Positions 50,216 through 62,658 of a stretch of 64,000 bases of DNA are shown one piece after another (within the stretch, counting starts at the first letter, position 1; each line of letters starts with the position of its first letter). Position numbers and translations under genes: made by a program. This DNA comes from Thermothelomyces thermophilus ATCC 42464 (taxonomy: Eukaryota; Ascomycota; Sordariomycetes; Sordariales; Chaetomiaceae): the NCBI RefSeq assembly GCF_000226095.1, contig NC_016475.1, forward strand, positions 3,162,001 to 3,226,000. Reading direction: 5' to 3'. The notes below the pieces were generated by a model. It was not told the origin of the DNA. It made no database searches and was given only the letters and a program-made list of their open reading frames with translations.

Positions 50216-52353
50216 ATGTCGACTCCCCGCATGCAGCGCGGTGACCCCCTTGACCCGTCCATCCCCTCGCGTGACGATGGCTCCACGGTCCTCTCTGGAG
50301 CTCCAGCTCCGACATACGCCTCATTCTCCCCCGCGACTCTCAGCTCGACCGCCCCGAGTGCCACATCGGCGGCCAAGAGGAGTACCATCCTAGTACACCA
50401 GAAGTCGCCCCTGCTGCTGGCGACACCACCACAGATCACGCGCGCGCTCGCATATAGCCACCCATTTCTGCTGCCGCTGAATAGGCTGGTCGGCCTGCTG
50501 ACATGGACGACGAACGATCCGTGGGAGAGCTTCCTGCTGTTGATGGCATTCTGGGCAACAGTGCTATACGGTGATGTCGTGGTGCGCCTGGCGGGTCCGT
50601 TGGTCCTGGTGCTGGTTCTGATCGCGGGCATGTACGGACGGCGCTTCAGTCCGTTGAGCAGCAGCGGATGGAGCGAGCCGGGACTTGGCACCGCGGACGG
50701 CACAGCCGTTGCCACCGATGCGAAGAGTACCAAGGCTGCCCGAAGGACTAAGAATCTGTCGGTCGACGGGCTGGTGGAGAAGAACGGGAGAGGAGGGAAT
50801 GGGAACGCGGGAGGCGGAGGGAAAGGCGGCCACACGAGGAGCCAATCTTCGACATCGGAGGCCACAAACACTCGGCACCAGAAGACGCTGGATGAGATTG
50901 TCGAGACCCTGCGGGAGTTTACAGCGAGGTGCAATATCCTGCTCGAGCCACTGCTGGAGCTGACCGACTTCCTCAGCACGCAGCGGACCCCGACGTCAGC
51001 AACCACTCGGCCGGCGCTCACGATGCTGTTTGTTCGCATCCTGCTCTGCATCCCGTTCTGGATCCTCCTCACACTGCCTCCTCTCCGCGTCATCACCACC
51101 CGCCGCGTCATCCTCATTCTGGGTACCGTCCTTCTGACATGGCACTCCCGGGTCGCTCGAGTGACCCGTGTCATTCTCTGGCGCAGCGCCACTCTCCGAC
51201 GAGCCCTGAGCCTCGTCACCGGCCTGCAATTTGAGGGTACAACGAAGCCCTCATCGGCCGCTTCCGCCGCAGGAGGCGCCGGGACAGCGAAGAGCAGCGC
51301 CGCCTCGTCTACCAAGTCCAAATCCCCATCCCGCTCGAGCGGCACCACCATGACGGGGCACGAGTCCGAACTTACCAAGGCCCTCCGTCGCGCCCGCAGT
51401 GGCCGTGGAACGGGCGTGCGCTTCACTTTCATCATTTACGAGAATCAGCGGCGGTGGGTTGGCCTGGGCTGGACGACCAGTCTGTTTGCCTACGAGAGGC
51501 CCGCGTGGACCGATGAGCATAACAATGCCGTACCTCCCAAAGCGGAGTTTGAGCTCCCAGAGGTAGAGGACGGGAGTAACATGCGCTGGCAGTGGGCAGA
51601 GGGATCCAGGTGGAGGGTCGACGGTGTGCCTGATGAGGCGGTCGCAACAGGTGCTGACGATGAATCTGAGTGGGATTATGATGGTCCCGGCGGGCGGATG
51701 GGTTGGGTTTATTACGATAACAAGGTCTGTTTCCAATTCGCCCTGGAAAAAAAAAAGGGGGGGGGTTCCTCCCCATTTGGATATAGAGGCTGACTGTTCC
51801 GCAGTGGCAAAACGGCCGGAGAGGCCAGGACGGTTGGGGTCGCTGGACCCGACGGAGGAAGTGGTACCGTGATGCCGAACTGGTTGAAGTAGACGAGGAG
51901 GCTGAAAGACAGCAAGCCTCGGAAAGCACCTCAGAACAACGCAAAACCCCAGGCCCGGCACCCGCAGCTCCAAGACCGCCAGCGGGCCTCAACCCAACCC
52001 CCGCCGTACCAACGGTCGACTTGACCCCGAGCTCTCCAGACGCGTCCATGTCCCCCCCATCCTCAATCCAGGATCGGCAACGCCCGGCCACTTCCGGGGG
52101 AGGAGATCGAGAAGAAGAGCACGACTCGGCCTCGCTCATGTCTACATCGAGCAGGTCAGCGCCCTTCACGCTACGACGCCGCCTCACCGACACGTCACAC
52201 CGCAGCACCCGCAGCAGAAGGGCGAGTGTTGCTGCGAGCAGCGAGGACGACTCGGCCATGTTGGGAACCCAGACTAGGATGGCCGTGCAGGAGGCTGGCG
52301 CGGAGGCCGGGAGTTGGGGGGTTGGAGACGAGGTTAGGATGGGGTTGGAGTAG
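50216..52353 (+). CDS. Peroxisomal membrane peroxin, Pex24/Pex28-32 family with dysferlin motifs
   Basis: A 685-residue protein from two exons, 50216-51724 and 51805-52353. These peroxins sit in the peroxisome membrane, often at ER contacts, and control peroxisome size and number. Seen in order: a Ser/Thr-rich N-terminus; hydrophobic spans (SFLLLMAFWATVLYGDVVV, LVLVLVLIAGMYG); a helical region (LDEIVETLREFTARCNILLE); a second membrane block (MLFVRILLCIPFWILLTLPP, VILILGTVLLTW); then a DysF-type domain with FTFIIYENQRRWVGLGWTT, MRWQWAEGSRWRVDG and, across the intron, GWVYYDNKWQNGRRGQDGWG and WTRRRKWYRDAELVE. The tail is disordered and ends in a basic Arg/Ser stretch. The start at 50216 is chosen because the frame upstream is unlike coding sequence. 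The intron has A10G9. Confidence 0.9.
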
Positions 52354-52662
52354 ACGCTGAACAAGTTGCTTGCGGCAAGTACGTGATGGACACAAGGTTG
52401 TTACTAACTTGCTGGAGGGAAAACAGGTAGGAAAGATGATGGCGGTGGTGGTGTATTCTCATTGGCTATAAGAGGGCTTTCGGTTAGGGATTGCCAGGGT
52501 CATCGCATTATTTGGGCAGCGCTCTTTGATGGATCAAACTTGGGCTAAGGAATGATTACGAGGTCAGGGTTTATATATATGGTTGTGTGGAGATAACGGA
52601 CTCAGAAGGGCGTGGGATAGCAGGGTAGTGCTTCAGCCTGTCGTTAAACCGGAATGTGAGCT
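52354..52662. other. spacer left of the LTR element
   Basis: About 310 bp of 3' flank of the peroxin gene. Its last five bases, GAGCT, are the left copy of the element's target-site duplication. Confidence 0.6.
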
Positions 52663-52873
52663 TGTCGGAAGCTGTGGAGCTTCCAAGCGTATTAGCCACG
52701 CGTTTGCCACAGCTGTATGAGGCTGTTCAACGCTTTGGCCAGCTCCTTTGTCTATAAATATCAGTCGTTTTGTCTCCTTTATAGATAGTTCAACAAGGCA
52801 CTCTTTTCCTTCGTATAGCCACCTACTACAGACTGCTTTTAACGCTCCTAGAAGCTTATTACTACGTTCGGCA
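52663..52873 (+). repeat. left LTR of the copia element
   Basis: 211 bp beginning TGTC and ending GGCA, with a TATA-like TCTATAAATAT in its middle that probably served as the element's promoter. It differs from the right LTR at about 24 positions, nearly all transitions, which points to RIP. Confidence 0.93.
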
Positions 52874-55800
52874 GTTATAAGCCTAGTGCCTTGATTACTC
52901 CTCTACCGACGTATCTTTAATATTAATAGTAGCTTCTTCTATTATAAACTCTCTTATCTTGCTTTAATACGCTTTTGACAATGTATCTATTATATCTGAG
53001 ATCTTAGTTAATACTTTTATATACCTTATAAGGCCTAGTTCTTAGAACTTATAGTATATTAAACTATAGTTATAGGCTAAATTTACTAGTATATAGGGAT
53101 TTATTAACCTTAATAGTAACTATAAGCTAGATTTAGAAGTTCTATAGTACCTAATTTATAAGTAAGCTAGAGATAACCTTATCTTAGCTTTTTAAGAGTA
53201 ACTTTTAGAGAGATTATTACTTTTAATATCTATAGATTTAATACCTTCTAATATAGCTATTATAGCTAAATTTATATAATTATAAGACTCCTTTTATAAA
53301 GATATCGTATATATTATAGATGTTAGTAAGCGGATAAGATAGCTATAATACTAGCTAATATATATTATAGATCCTAAACTTTATAAAGCTATAAAAGCGT
53401 ATAAGAAGAAAGATATTAACCTTATTAGGGAGATTATCTAGGCGTTTCGCTCTATACTTATACTATCTATTATAATGCTTCATATAATAGTTACTATATA
53501 ATATATAGCTAGTCTTAATATAGCTAAGTGTTTAGGAGTTAATCTATAGTATTAGATTTGTAACTTTAATATTGCCTTCTAGTAAGCTATCTAATATAAT
53601 ATCCTAGAAGTATAGGGTATATAAGGACTTTATACCTTTCTTAATATTATCGTTATATATATCTTACTAACCTAGGTAGTAAATAAGAGGATGGAAATCA
53701 AGCTTACTAATAGTATAAGATAGCTACTTTTAGAGCTTAATACCCTTATTATAATAGCTAAGATCCTAATTAATAATAATATATAACCTAGAGTCTCTTA
53801 GAAGTATAGAATCTTCTTAATAACTTATATATTAACACTTTCTATGGTATAAAAGAGCGGTAAGAAGAGAGGTGGAGACTTATACGCTTAGTAATATAAT
53901 ATAAGATATCCCTATAAGCGTCTAAGACATTTATAGGATCTAGTAGATTATTACATGCTTAAGTAAGCTATCTATAGTAACGAGTAACGCTTATACCTTT
54001 CTAACAAGGAATATAAGAGGATTTACTAGAAGCTTAATAAGCTAAAGTAGGCTAGATTAAAAAATTAACTTATTACTAAGTAGGGGGAGCTATCTTATTC
54101 TAGGTAGTTAGGGGTAGGATACCCTAGTTCCTTTAATACGTTAATTATTAGCCCTTAACTACTTGGCAAGCTCTCGACTTATTATAGGGCATTTAATATA
54201 GTTACTCTATAGCGTTATCCTCTTTCGAAAAGCACTTTACTAGACTTATATAGTATAACCTACTTAGTTAATAACAAGAAGTTCCTTTTACCTAAGATAT
54301 TTATTAAGGTAGATAATCTTAAGTTTATTAAAGTAGGTACGATAACCTTTCCTATTAGTAGGAGGGGCACTTAGGTAATCGAGAACATTTTAGATAGACT
54401 ATATAGACTATATACTAAGAACCTAACGCTTAAAGATATTACTATCGTTAAAGGATTCTATATTAATATTATCTTGGAAGCTCTATTGCTTAAGGTAAGC
54501 GCTTAGTACTATAGCTTAGATTACTTACTATGTTTTAGAATACTAGAAAACAATATTATACTTCGTAAGTTAGAACGTAAGTATAATCTTACCTTCCTTA
54601 AATATAAACCACTTTCCTACTACCTAAGCTTCTTAGACTATATCTTAATTAGTAAAGTGGGTATTATGAACGTTTATATATCCTTATAGAATATATTTGC
54701 TATATATAATAGAAGGTCCTAGACGCGAGCGTTACCTACTATAAGAGAGAATACCAAGGATCTTTAGTACTTAAGAGCTAGCTACCTTAGACTAGAAGCG
54801 TTAAAAGCGCTTATTAATAACGTTAGAAACGTCTATATTAAGGAGATAGTACGTATTAAGTGTAAGAGCTATACTTATACTTATATAAGCAAGGTTATCT
54901 CTAGAAAAATACTACCTAAGTAGAAGTCTATACACCTGTTCTAGCAAGTAGCCTAGGATCTATTTAACTATCCTAAAGCGATTAATAGATTATAATAACT
55001 ACTTATAATTGTTAATAAATATAGTAGGAAGCTCTTCCCTTTCCTCTTAACAATAAAGTCACTAGACTAGATTATAGGAGTTATCCAGAATTTCAAGAGC
55101 TAGGTAAAACGCTAATATAGGCTCACTATCTATAAGATTAAGTAGGATAATAATACTACGATAATTAGTTTAATAGGACATATACTAATATACTACTAGA
55201 CTTAGGCTATAGAAAGCGGTATTGATCTTAAACTCTTATCTTTATATACCTACAAGCGTAATAGACTAGTAAAGCAAGTAAGGTAAGAGCTAATCTTACA
55301 CTTAATTAAGATGCTTAATAGTGTAAATCTCCCTATAAAGCTCTAGTTAGAAAGCATATAAGTAGCCGTATACTTATATATAATAAGCCTAAGCTATACT
55401 TACTTGTTTAAAACTCCTAATAAGGTACTCTATAACTGGTTTAAATAGTATTTTCGCTAGTACGAACCTAGCTTAATAATTATATTAACTAGTAACTTAT
55501 ACCTAGATTTGAGTAGTATCTTTATATATAAATACTAGGTATATATCCTCCATAAGAATAGGGAAGCTAAGTAGTATATAAAGGACTTTAAGGTACTATT
55601 ATATAGGCTAATAGGGTATCTTATAAGAAATTACGTATTTAATATCTATTATATTTAGATACCTAAGCTCGATAAGGTTATTATAATTTATAACGTTTAC
55701 TTTGATAAGAAGACTTTCTACTATCTAGGTAAAGAGTAGCTAATAAAGCCATTACTAGTAGTAGCAAGCTAGGAAGTTAATTAATTCGATCTTAGTAAAG

Positions 55801-58800
55801 ATTCCTAGGATACTAACTTTCTCTAGGAAGTATTATAATAGACCTGGTAACTAGTAAAAGACTCTATTATAGTAGCTTAGCTACCTCTATTATAAGAAAG
55901 TCCGGTAGTAGATTAACCTCTCTAACAAGGTTAAGACTCAAGGGTAAGGGAGCTCTCCAATATATAGCCTATAAGCGAGTAATTAGTTCTAGAGACTCTT
56001 ATAATAGAGACGTAAGTAATAGACGAACTTACTAAATAGATAGAGAGCTTTAAAAGACTTTTAACCCCTAAATATATGCCTAAGCCCTCGGTGACTTGCC
56101 CTATACCGGCTAGTAAAGGGGATATCTACTAGGAAGTAGGAGGGTTTAAATTAGGGCCTTCCTAATCACTAGCTAGCTAACTAGACGCTAGGAAAAGTAG
56201 GGGAGCTATTAAATCTAATAGAGAAATACCTTCTATAAAAGAATCTAGTATATATAATAAGTAGATAGAAGAGCTAGGAGCTAGGGATAGTACTACTAAT
56301 ATATCGTACCTAGCTAGGCTAGAGGAGTAAAGCGTTAAGCAAAGTCTAGATTAGCTAATATATCCTCTAGAAGGTAGAAGTAAAGGAAAAGCTACTTAAT
56401 AACCTCCTATAAGGAAAGGCAAAAGTAAGAGGAGGGCTTATAAGCCTAGAGACCCTATCTAGTTAAGCGAAAGGCTATAAAATGAAGAGAGGGTCAATTA
56501 CTATTACTCCTTTATCTATATAATAAAGAAACTCTAGTAATAGTTCTATAAGACTTATCTACTTAATTAATAAAAAGCTTACCTAGAGGACTAGAGTATA
56601 AGAACAATATATATAGTATTTACTACTACTATATAATGGAAGGATATTATATACCTTAGAGTAGCTCTAAATAAGTCACATTAGTATATTAACAATCTTA
56701 CTTACGTTCCTACTAATTAGCAAGACCTATATAACTACCTATTAGGATAATAGTTTAAAGATATAGCTTGTAAGAAGATATATAACTTAGAGAGTAAGGG
56801 AATATAGAAGATCGTACTATACAAGTAGGTAAAAGCACGACCTATCTTATTAGAATAGGTCTTTACGTATAAGTTTAATAAGGACGGTTTTCTAGAGAAG
56901 TATAAGGCGAAGATCTATATATAAGGAGATCTATGAGATATTAGCTTAGTAGAAAGTACGTATATAGCTACTCTAGTAGTATAGTCGTTCTATATAATAA
57001 TAGCGATCGTTATATACTTTGACTTAGAAGTTAAGTAGTTCGATATAGTATAAGCGTTCCTTAACGCTAAATAACCTAAAGACAATTCTATCATCTATAA
57101 ATTACTAGAAGGATTTAAGTAGCTAAGGAAATATATAGAGTTATAAAGAGCTCTATATAGCTTAAGAGACTTATTACTCTTATAGTATAAGGAGTTCTAT
57201 AAAACGCTATTAGATCCAGGTATAGAACTATTAGGTAAAGAGAAGTGCCTCTTCTTAAGCTATAATAAACGAGTTATCCTAATCTTCTATATTAATGACT
57301 TCTTAGTCTTCTTCTATAAAAGTAATGCTATAGTAGCTAAGTAAGTAATAGAAGGAATTAAAGCTCGATATAATGTCTATAAGCAAGGTAATGTCGCTTA
57401 GTTCCTTGGCATTAGGGTAATCATCGAGACCGACCTATATATAAGATATAGTTAGTCTATAACTAATATATTAGAAAGGTAGTAAGAAGATATGGGCTAG
57501 ACGTACCTAGCGTATACAAGCTAACTCCCTTAAGCTATAAAGAACTTAAGAAGTTTAAAGGGAGCGCTACTAGTATATGGATCAAAGAGTATTAAAAGCT
57601 CGTTAGATTAATCCTATATTATATAGTTATACTATATCTAGATATTATATATACCTATTTAGTACTCTCTTAATACCTAACTAACCCAGGATTAGACTAC
57701 TTATTAGAGGTATAGCAAGTAGTAAAATATCTATTTAGGAGCTCTTACCTATTAATCTAATATAGAGGTAAGCAAGCATTAAAAAGTCTAACGCTTATAA
57801 TTACTAGGGACACTTTGTATATAAATAACCTAGATATATAGTATTTGTTATAGGGATATATCCTTTTCTTATTTAAAGGTTCTATTATATAGAAGGCGTT
57901 GTACTAAGATATTATTATAACGTTAAGTATTAAAGTAGAACTTCTAACGCTTTCCTTTATAGTAAGAGAGGCTATAGCACTTAAAAGGCTATTTATAGAT
58001 ATTAATCTTAAGCTTAGAGAACCCTAGAATATCTATTATAATAATTAGTGAATAATAAGACTAGTAATGGCTAAGAACGAATATATTAATACTTACCTAT
58101 AGTATATAGATATCTATAATATATAGTTATACTAAGAAGCGGTAAAAGGAACGTTTAAAGCTATATATCCACTAATTAGTTAGATACTAGTAGATAGGCT
58201 TACTAAATGACTTAGCTAATAAGCCTTTAAGCGCTAAAAGGCCTTCCTTAATCTTTAAAATATTAGTTATAAGCTTATATAACTAAAGGATAGAAAATAA
58301 GTCAAATTCGCTAAATAAAATATTACCTAATACTTCCTATCTATTACTATTAGCCGTTGCTAGGATTAATAGCCTTGCCCTTACCTTTATCCTAGCTAGG
58401 TAATAACATAGCACCTAATATATCATTAGATACGCTAATACGAGTATTATAAGCCTCCTTAATCTTACCTAACTAGTAGAAGATGTCGTATATAGAGTAG
58501 GTAATCTTTATAAAACGTATAAACTTAGCCTTATCGAGCTTATACTTCTCTATATCGTCTATACCAGCGCGTTTTAGATTACTCCGAAGAACTATATATA
58601 ACTTCTTAAGATCTTATATATAATTATTAGCAATTTGCCTATATATTAGAGGTAAAGGTTTAAGATCTAGAGACTTATAGAAGCCTTAGCTCTATCTAAT
58701 AGAGCTTTTATTAAATCCTTTACTAATCTAATATAAGAAGTAAGACTACTATTATAGTTAATATAAATATTATAAAAGCTATTAGATATATAGGTAATTA

Positions 58801-59432
58801 ATATATATATCCTTATACTTATAAGAACTATAGGTATAATAATGGTAATAAGAGCTAGTACTAGAATAATCGCGATATTTACTAAAAGAATATCTTACTA
58901 GAGCTAACTATATATATATTTTATAAGGTACCTTATAAAGCTTATTAGCCATAATATTACTATATTTAGTTAGCTTAAATAATCTTAATATAACTAGTAA
59001 AGTACTAGAAAACTATAAAACTAATAATAAAATTAATTAAATAGAGATAATAAGAATACTTATAGTCTAGAAGCTTTAATATACTTATACTTTTAAGGTA
59101 TTATAAAAGTGAAAGTTAACTTACTAGTAATAATAGTATTTATAATAGGTATACCTAACAAGTTATCCATTAATTTAAATATAGGAAGTATTATCCTATT
59201 ATTATTATTATAATTAAAACTAGTAATACTATTACTACTATAGTTATAATAGCTATATTTAATCTATAGCTTTAAAGGAATCGCTCTACTATACTTAACT
59301 CTTTTAGACTTCTAAATATAAAAGGTAGGCCCCTAAAGGAGCTATTAAGGTAAGAGCGACAAAGGATATAACACTAAGAACAATATTACCACAAAGCGTA
59401 GTTAAACAACTACCGCATTTAACTAGGGGGTA

Positions 59433-59643
59433 TGTCAGAAGCTATAGAGCTTCTAAACGTATTAGCCACACGTTTGCCACAGCTATATAAGGCTATTTAA
59501 CGCTTTGGCCAGCTCCTTTGTCTATAAATATTAGTCGATTTGTCTCCTTTGTAGATAGTTTAACAAGGCACTCTTTTCCTTCGTACGGCCACCTACTGTA
59601 GACTGCTTTCAACGCTCCCGGAAGCTCATCACTGCGTTCGGCA
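59433..59643 (+). repeat. right LTR of the copia element
   Basis: 211 bp, same ends as the left LTR, preceded by a short purine tract (AGGGGG). About 89 percent identical to the left copy by hand alignment, with no length change. Confidence 0.93.
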
Positions 59644-59997
59644 GAGCTCTACACATTAACGAGGGCAGTTTGTCGTGGCAGCGGAACATGAATCTGGACA
59701 TCAACTTCTTGTTGGGAGATGCTTTGGCCAAGCCTACCAGGCCTGGTCACTTGGGGGAAAGGACCTACTAAGACACAACTTGCATGTAGGCATGATATGT
59801 TTACAAGTCAAAGCCAAGACTCACTATCAATGGCTCCCCATAACAATTATGGGTACAAATATAGCGTTGAATGAAGGAAAAGGACAATCTCCGACCATGT
59901 CACTCCTACCGACGAAGGTGGTATCCTATCATAGGCTCAATGGTCCCCTCTGGATGCAGGGGTTGGTGAGTGGTGGGGGAGAGGAGGGTCTAATTAT
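59644..59997. other. spacer right of the LTR element
   Basis: Starts with the right copy of the GAGCT duplication. The composition returns at once to that of the rest of the genome. No supported frame. Confidence 0.5.
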
Positions 59998-60303
59998 TCA
60001 CCCCCGAGAGAATGGGCATTCTCGGTGTTGTCTGACATCCGCCGAAGCTTGGCCCAGGCTCTCCTCGATCCTGGCCAGCGTGGCTCGGTGGCCGCGCAGG
60101 AACCGACGGGCGTCGAACCGCGAGGTGCGGGAATCCTCCATGTATATCCCCCACCGGACCGCCCTCTCGACCAGAGAGACGGCCAGGTCGACCAGGATGG
60201 AGTTGCCGTGCAGCTCGCGGGTCGAGAGCAGCCGGAGGGCGTCGTCCAGCACCTCCTGGAAGCCGACCTGCAACTCCATCTTTTCCTCTAGTTCTGGCGA
60301 CAT
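59998..60303 (-). CDS. Small helical protein, function unknown
   Basis: A 101-residue single-exon frame with coding-like composition. It starts MSPELEEKMELQVGFQEVLD and contains ILVDLAVSLVERAVRWGIYM and ARRFLRGHRATLARIEESL, so it is mostly alpha-helical and carries Arg and Glu-rich surfaces. No cysteine pattern, signal peptide or membrane span. No family recognised. The overlapping frame in another register is Pro/Arg-rich and looks like a shadow. It lies about 350 bp from the copia element. Confidence 0.55.
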   Translation of the reverse strand: MSPELEEKMELQVGFQEVLDDALRLLSTRELHGNSILVDLAVSLVERAVRWGIYMEDSRTSRFDARRFLRGHRATLARIEESLGQASADVRQHRECPFSRG

Positions 60304-61078
60304 CGTTATACCCGCGGTGGTTGTTGGGTCTTGCTGACTTCGAAGAAGATGCTTGACTGTATGTGCCTTGATCTGCCGTTTCTGGCGGTGGCTTGGTTGG
60401 TTGGTTGGGTTTGGGGGCTCTGCGATGCTTGGTTGGTGATGGGTAAGAAACTGTTGCTGCTAGAGGGCGAGAAGCTGCGAACTCTGGTGAGTTCAAGAGA
60501 CTCAAATATATCATCTCTGGGGTGCGTGTAAAACAAGGACGTTGGAAGCATGCAACATGGGATGATCACATCGATGTGAATCTGGACTGTAACCAACTCG
60601 AGTCATGGGACTGCTCGTTGTTTTCGTCTGGTTATGAGGACAACAAAGCTGAGAGCCAAACAGGGTGGACTAAGTCAAGATAAGTAACTATCTTTCTTGT
60701 ATATACGTACTGTCATGCCATGTTAGCCTTGGCTTATCAGGATCTCCAGTGTCGATATATTATGTCAAGCGGACAGCAAGGGAAGCACGGTCTCTTATGA
60801 TCTCCGGGCGAGAGCGCCGTGTCTCGCCCATCTAGAGAGAAGCGATGCACCCAGGCGTAACATGATTACGGTTTGACTTGTGATGGTCATGTATGTACAG
60901 AGTCGAGCAGCATGCAATATTAAATAAAGCAAGGCCCTGCCAGCGCATTGAGCTGTCCCTCTCCGCGACCTGGCATTGACACGTTTCAGGGGTTGGAAAG
61001 GGTGACAGACTCGCCTGCTACAGTACACTGAACGCCAGCATGCATGTACAGCGGCCTGGTGCATGCATCGAAACACGG
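60304..61078. other. intergenic, 0.8 kb
   Basis: Promoter side of the small helical protein, then the 3' flank of the ABC transporter remnant. No RNA gene, repeat or credible frame. Confidence 0.4.
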
Positions 61079-62145
61079 CTATTCATGGGGGTACAGAGAG
61101 AAGTAAGGCCATTCAAGCCGATATCTGGCCTGGCCTCGCAGCTCCCCGTCTCCATTCACAACCAACTCCCGCACATCGCTCCAGACGCCCTCCAGCGTTC
61201 CATCTCGCACCCGGACCACCACGTCACTCGCCGGCCGCGCACACTCGGCCAAGTGGCCCAGGCGATGCGAGACCACGATGACGGTGTGGCCCCCGGCCAA
61301 GAGCTCGCTCTCCACCACCAGGGGCTTGCAGATTACTGTTAGATCCGACTCAGATAGCCTCGCTTCCTCTAGCACCTTCAACCAGGCTATCGCACCCATA
61401 GACATTTCTAGGTTTGCCCATGATTCGACCAGCCGCAGCAAGGCGGTATTGACAACAAGCATGGGATTCAGTGCAACACCGACTTGTCCACCGCTGACGC
61501 GACCACGGAGGGCTACGGTGCTACTAAGAACGCCTGTTGCCACGGCTGCGGCCAACAAGTCAAGGGCGAGATTTATATTAATACAGGATTTGACTGCCAA
61601 TAGGTCAGATCCGACTGACCTACCAATAGGGATAATAGACCAGGGTTCGACATGTATTTAGACAACACCTACCTCCAAGTGCCTCCGGCACTTGAGAGAA
61701 TCAATGCATCTTTTACCACCTCTTCTGAGGCTCATACGAGACTTCCAGGAGTGCCGCCCACGGCGCGTATACCGCTGTGGTGTTGTATAGGGACTGTAGC
61801 ACCTTCATGCTGTAACAACTTCGGTGTCGATGCTCATGAGAGTGACGGCTTCACTGTTATCGTGGGCCGCACTCGGTGAGCTGATGGTTTTGTCGTATAA
61901 GTATAATGCCGATGAGGGCGTTCCTTGTGACAATCTTGAGCTTACTCAGCCGGTGCTGATATGCTGCTGTCGAGAGCTTCAGCAATAGTTGACTTAGCAT
62001 GGGGACAGCGAATTCTAGAAGTGCTGTAAGGGGCAAAGCTTACAGCAGCGCCCACGTAGGTCGTGACCGCCCGAGAAACACTAATTAAAATTGTATCGCC
62101 CATCAGCATCCGCAGGCATGACCATTCGGGAACAAAAAATACCAA
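61079..62145 (-). pseudogene. Decayed ABC transporter (ABC-C/MRP type)
   Basis: On the minus strand 61600-61079 encodes the end of a second transmembrane domain typical of fungal ABC-C multidrug pumps (LALDLLAAAVATGVLSSTVA, LRGRVSGGQVGVAL, LLRLVESWANLEMSMGAIA). It then jumps to the end of the second nucleotide-binding domain (GGHTVIVVSHRLGHL, containing the switch histidine). The Walker A, signature and Walker B parts that should lie between are missing, so a large internal deletion removed ATP hydrolysis. A frame just upstream (about 62145-61942, ISVSRAVTTYVGAAVSF) may be another piece of the same domain. Most of the N-terminal half is gone. The gene cannot make a working transporter. Confidence 0.7.
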
Positions 62146-62441
62146 CGATTTTCAGGAGACCCACAGGTCCGGCAGTGATTCTGGGGTGATAGCCATCTAA
62201 CCCCCATAGTTGAGGCGCAAGAGGGACCAAGAAGGCGGTAGTGTTGGTTATTGAGAGCCACCGAAGCATTTCTTCTTTCGCCATTGGCGGCGTTGCCGGG
62301 TAAGACAATGGATAGAAGTGTTGAGATTGGTCATGTTCAAATACCAAACCTTGCCCCTTTCCTGAATTTGGAACAGCAGAATGGAGCAATTGGAAGATGT
62401 CTTGGGCCGCCGAGGTTGAGTTGATTGAGGAAATTCGCAAC

Positions 62442-62653
62442 TGTCAGAAGCGACAGAGCTTCTGGGACGCTGGCCACGAGCAATGCAAGCCACTTTGCAG
62501 GCTCATCGACGCACGGATCATTTTCTTTTGTCTATTTATATCGCTCTTTCTCTCCTTTGTAGATACTTCAACAAGGCACTCTTTCTGTTCCTTCCTTGCC
62601 ACTACTCTCAACGCCTCCTATACGCTTATTCGAGCTCGTAACTGCGTTCGGCA
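62442..62653 (+). mobile_element. solo LTR related to the copia element (fossil)
   Basis: 212 bp beginning TGTCAGAAGC and ending GTTCGGCA, clearly related to the LTRs at 52.7 and 59.4 kb, especially over its second half (TTTGTAGATACTTCAACAAG), but more distant than those two are from each other. It is flanked by a perfect 5-bp target-site duplication, GCAAC, at 62437-62441 and 62654-62658. Solo LTRs arise by recombination between the two LTRs of one insertion. It is not A+T-enriched, which fits the idea that very short repeats escape RIP. Confidence 0.88.
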
Positions 62654-62658
62654 GCAAC

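Larger units (their letters stand above)
52663..59643 (+). mobile_element. Ty1/copia LTR retrotransposon, full length but decayed (fossil)
   Basis: A 6,981-bp element bounded by two 211-bp LTRs and a 5-bp target-site duplication (GAGCT at 52658-52662 and 59644-59648). The inside is strongly A+T-rich and has no long open frame, as expected for heavy RIP. Traces of the usual copia order can be felt on the plus strand: gag-like sequence first, integrase-like roughly 54.7-55.7 kb, reverse transcriptase roughly 56.8-57.5 kb, RNase H after it. A purine-rich stretch precedes the right LTR. It is broken throughout, with far too many changes to count. Because RIP acts quickly, the LTR difference cannot be used as a simple clock; the intact duplication suggests a moderate age. 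Confidence 0.9.
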
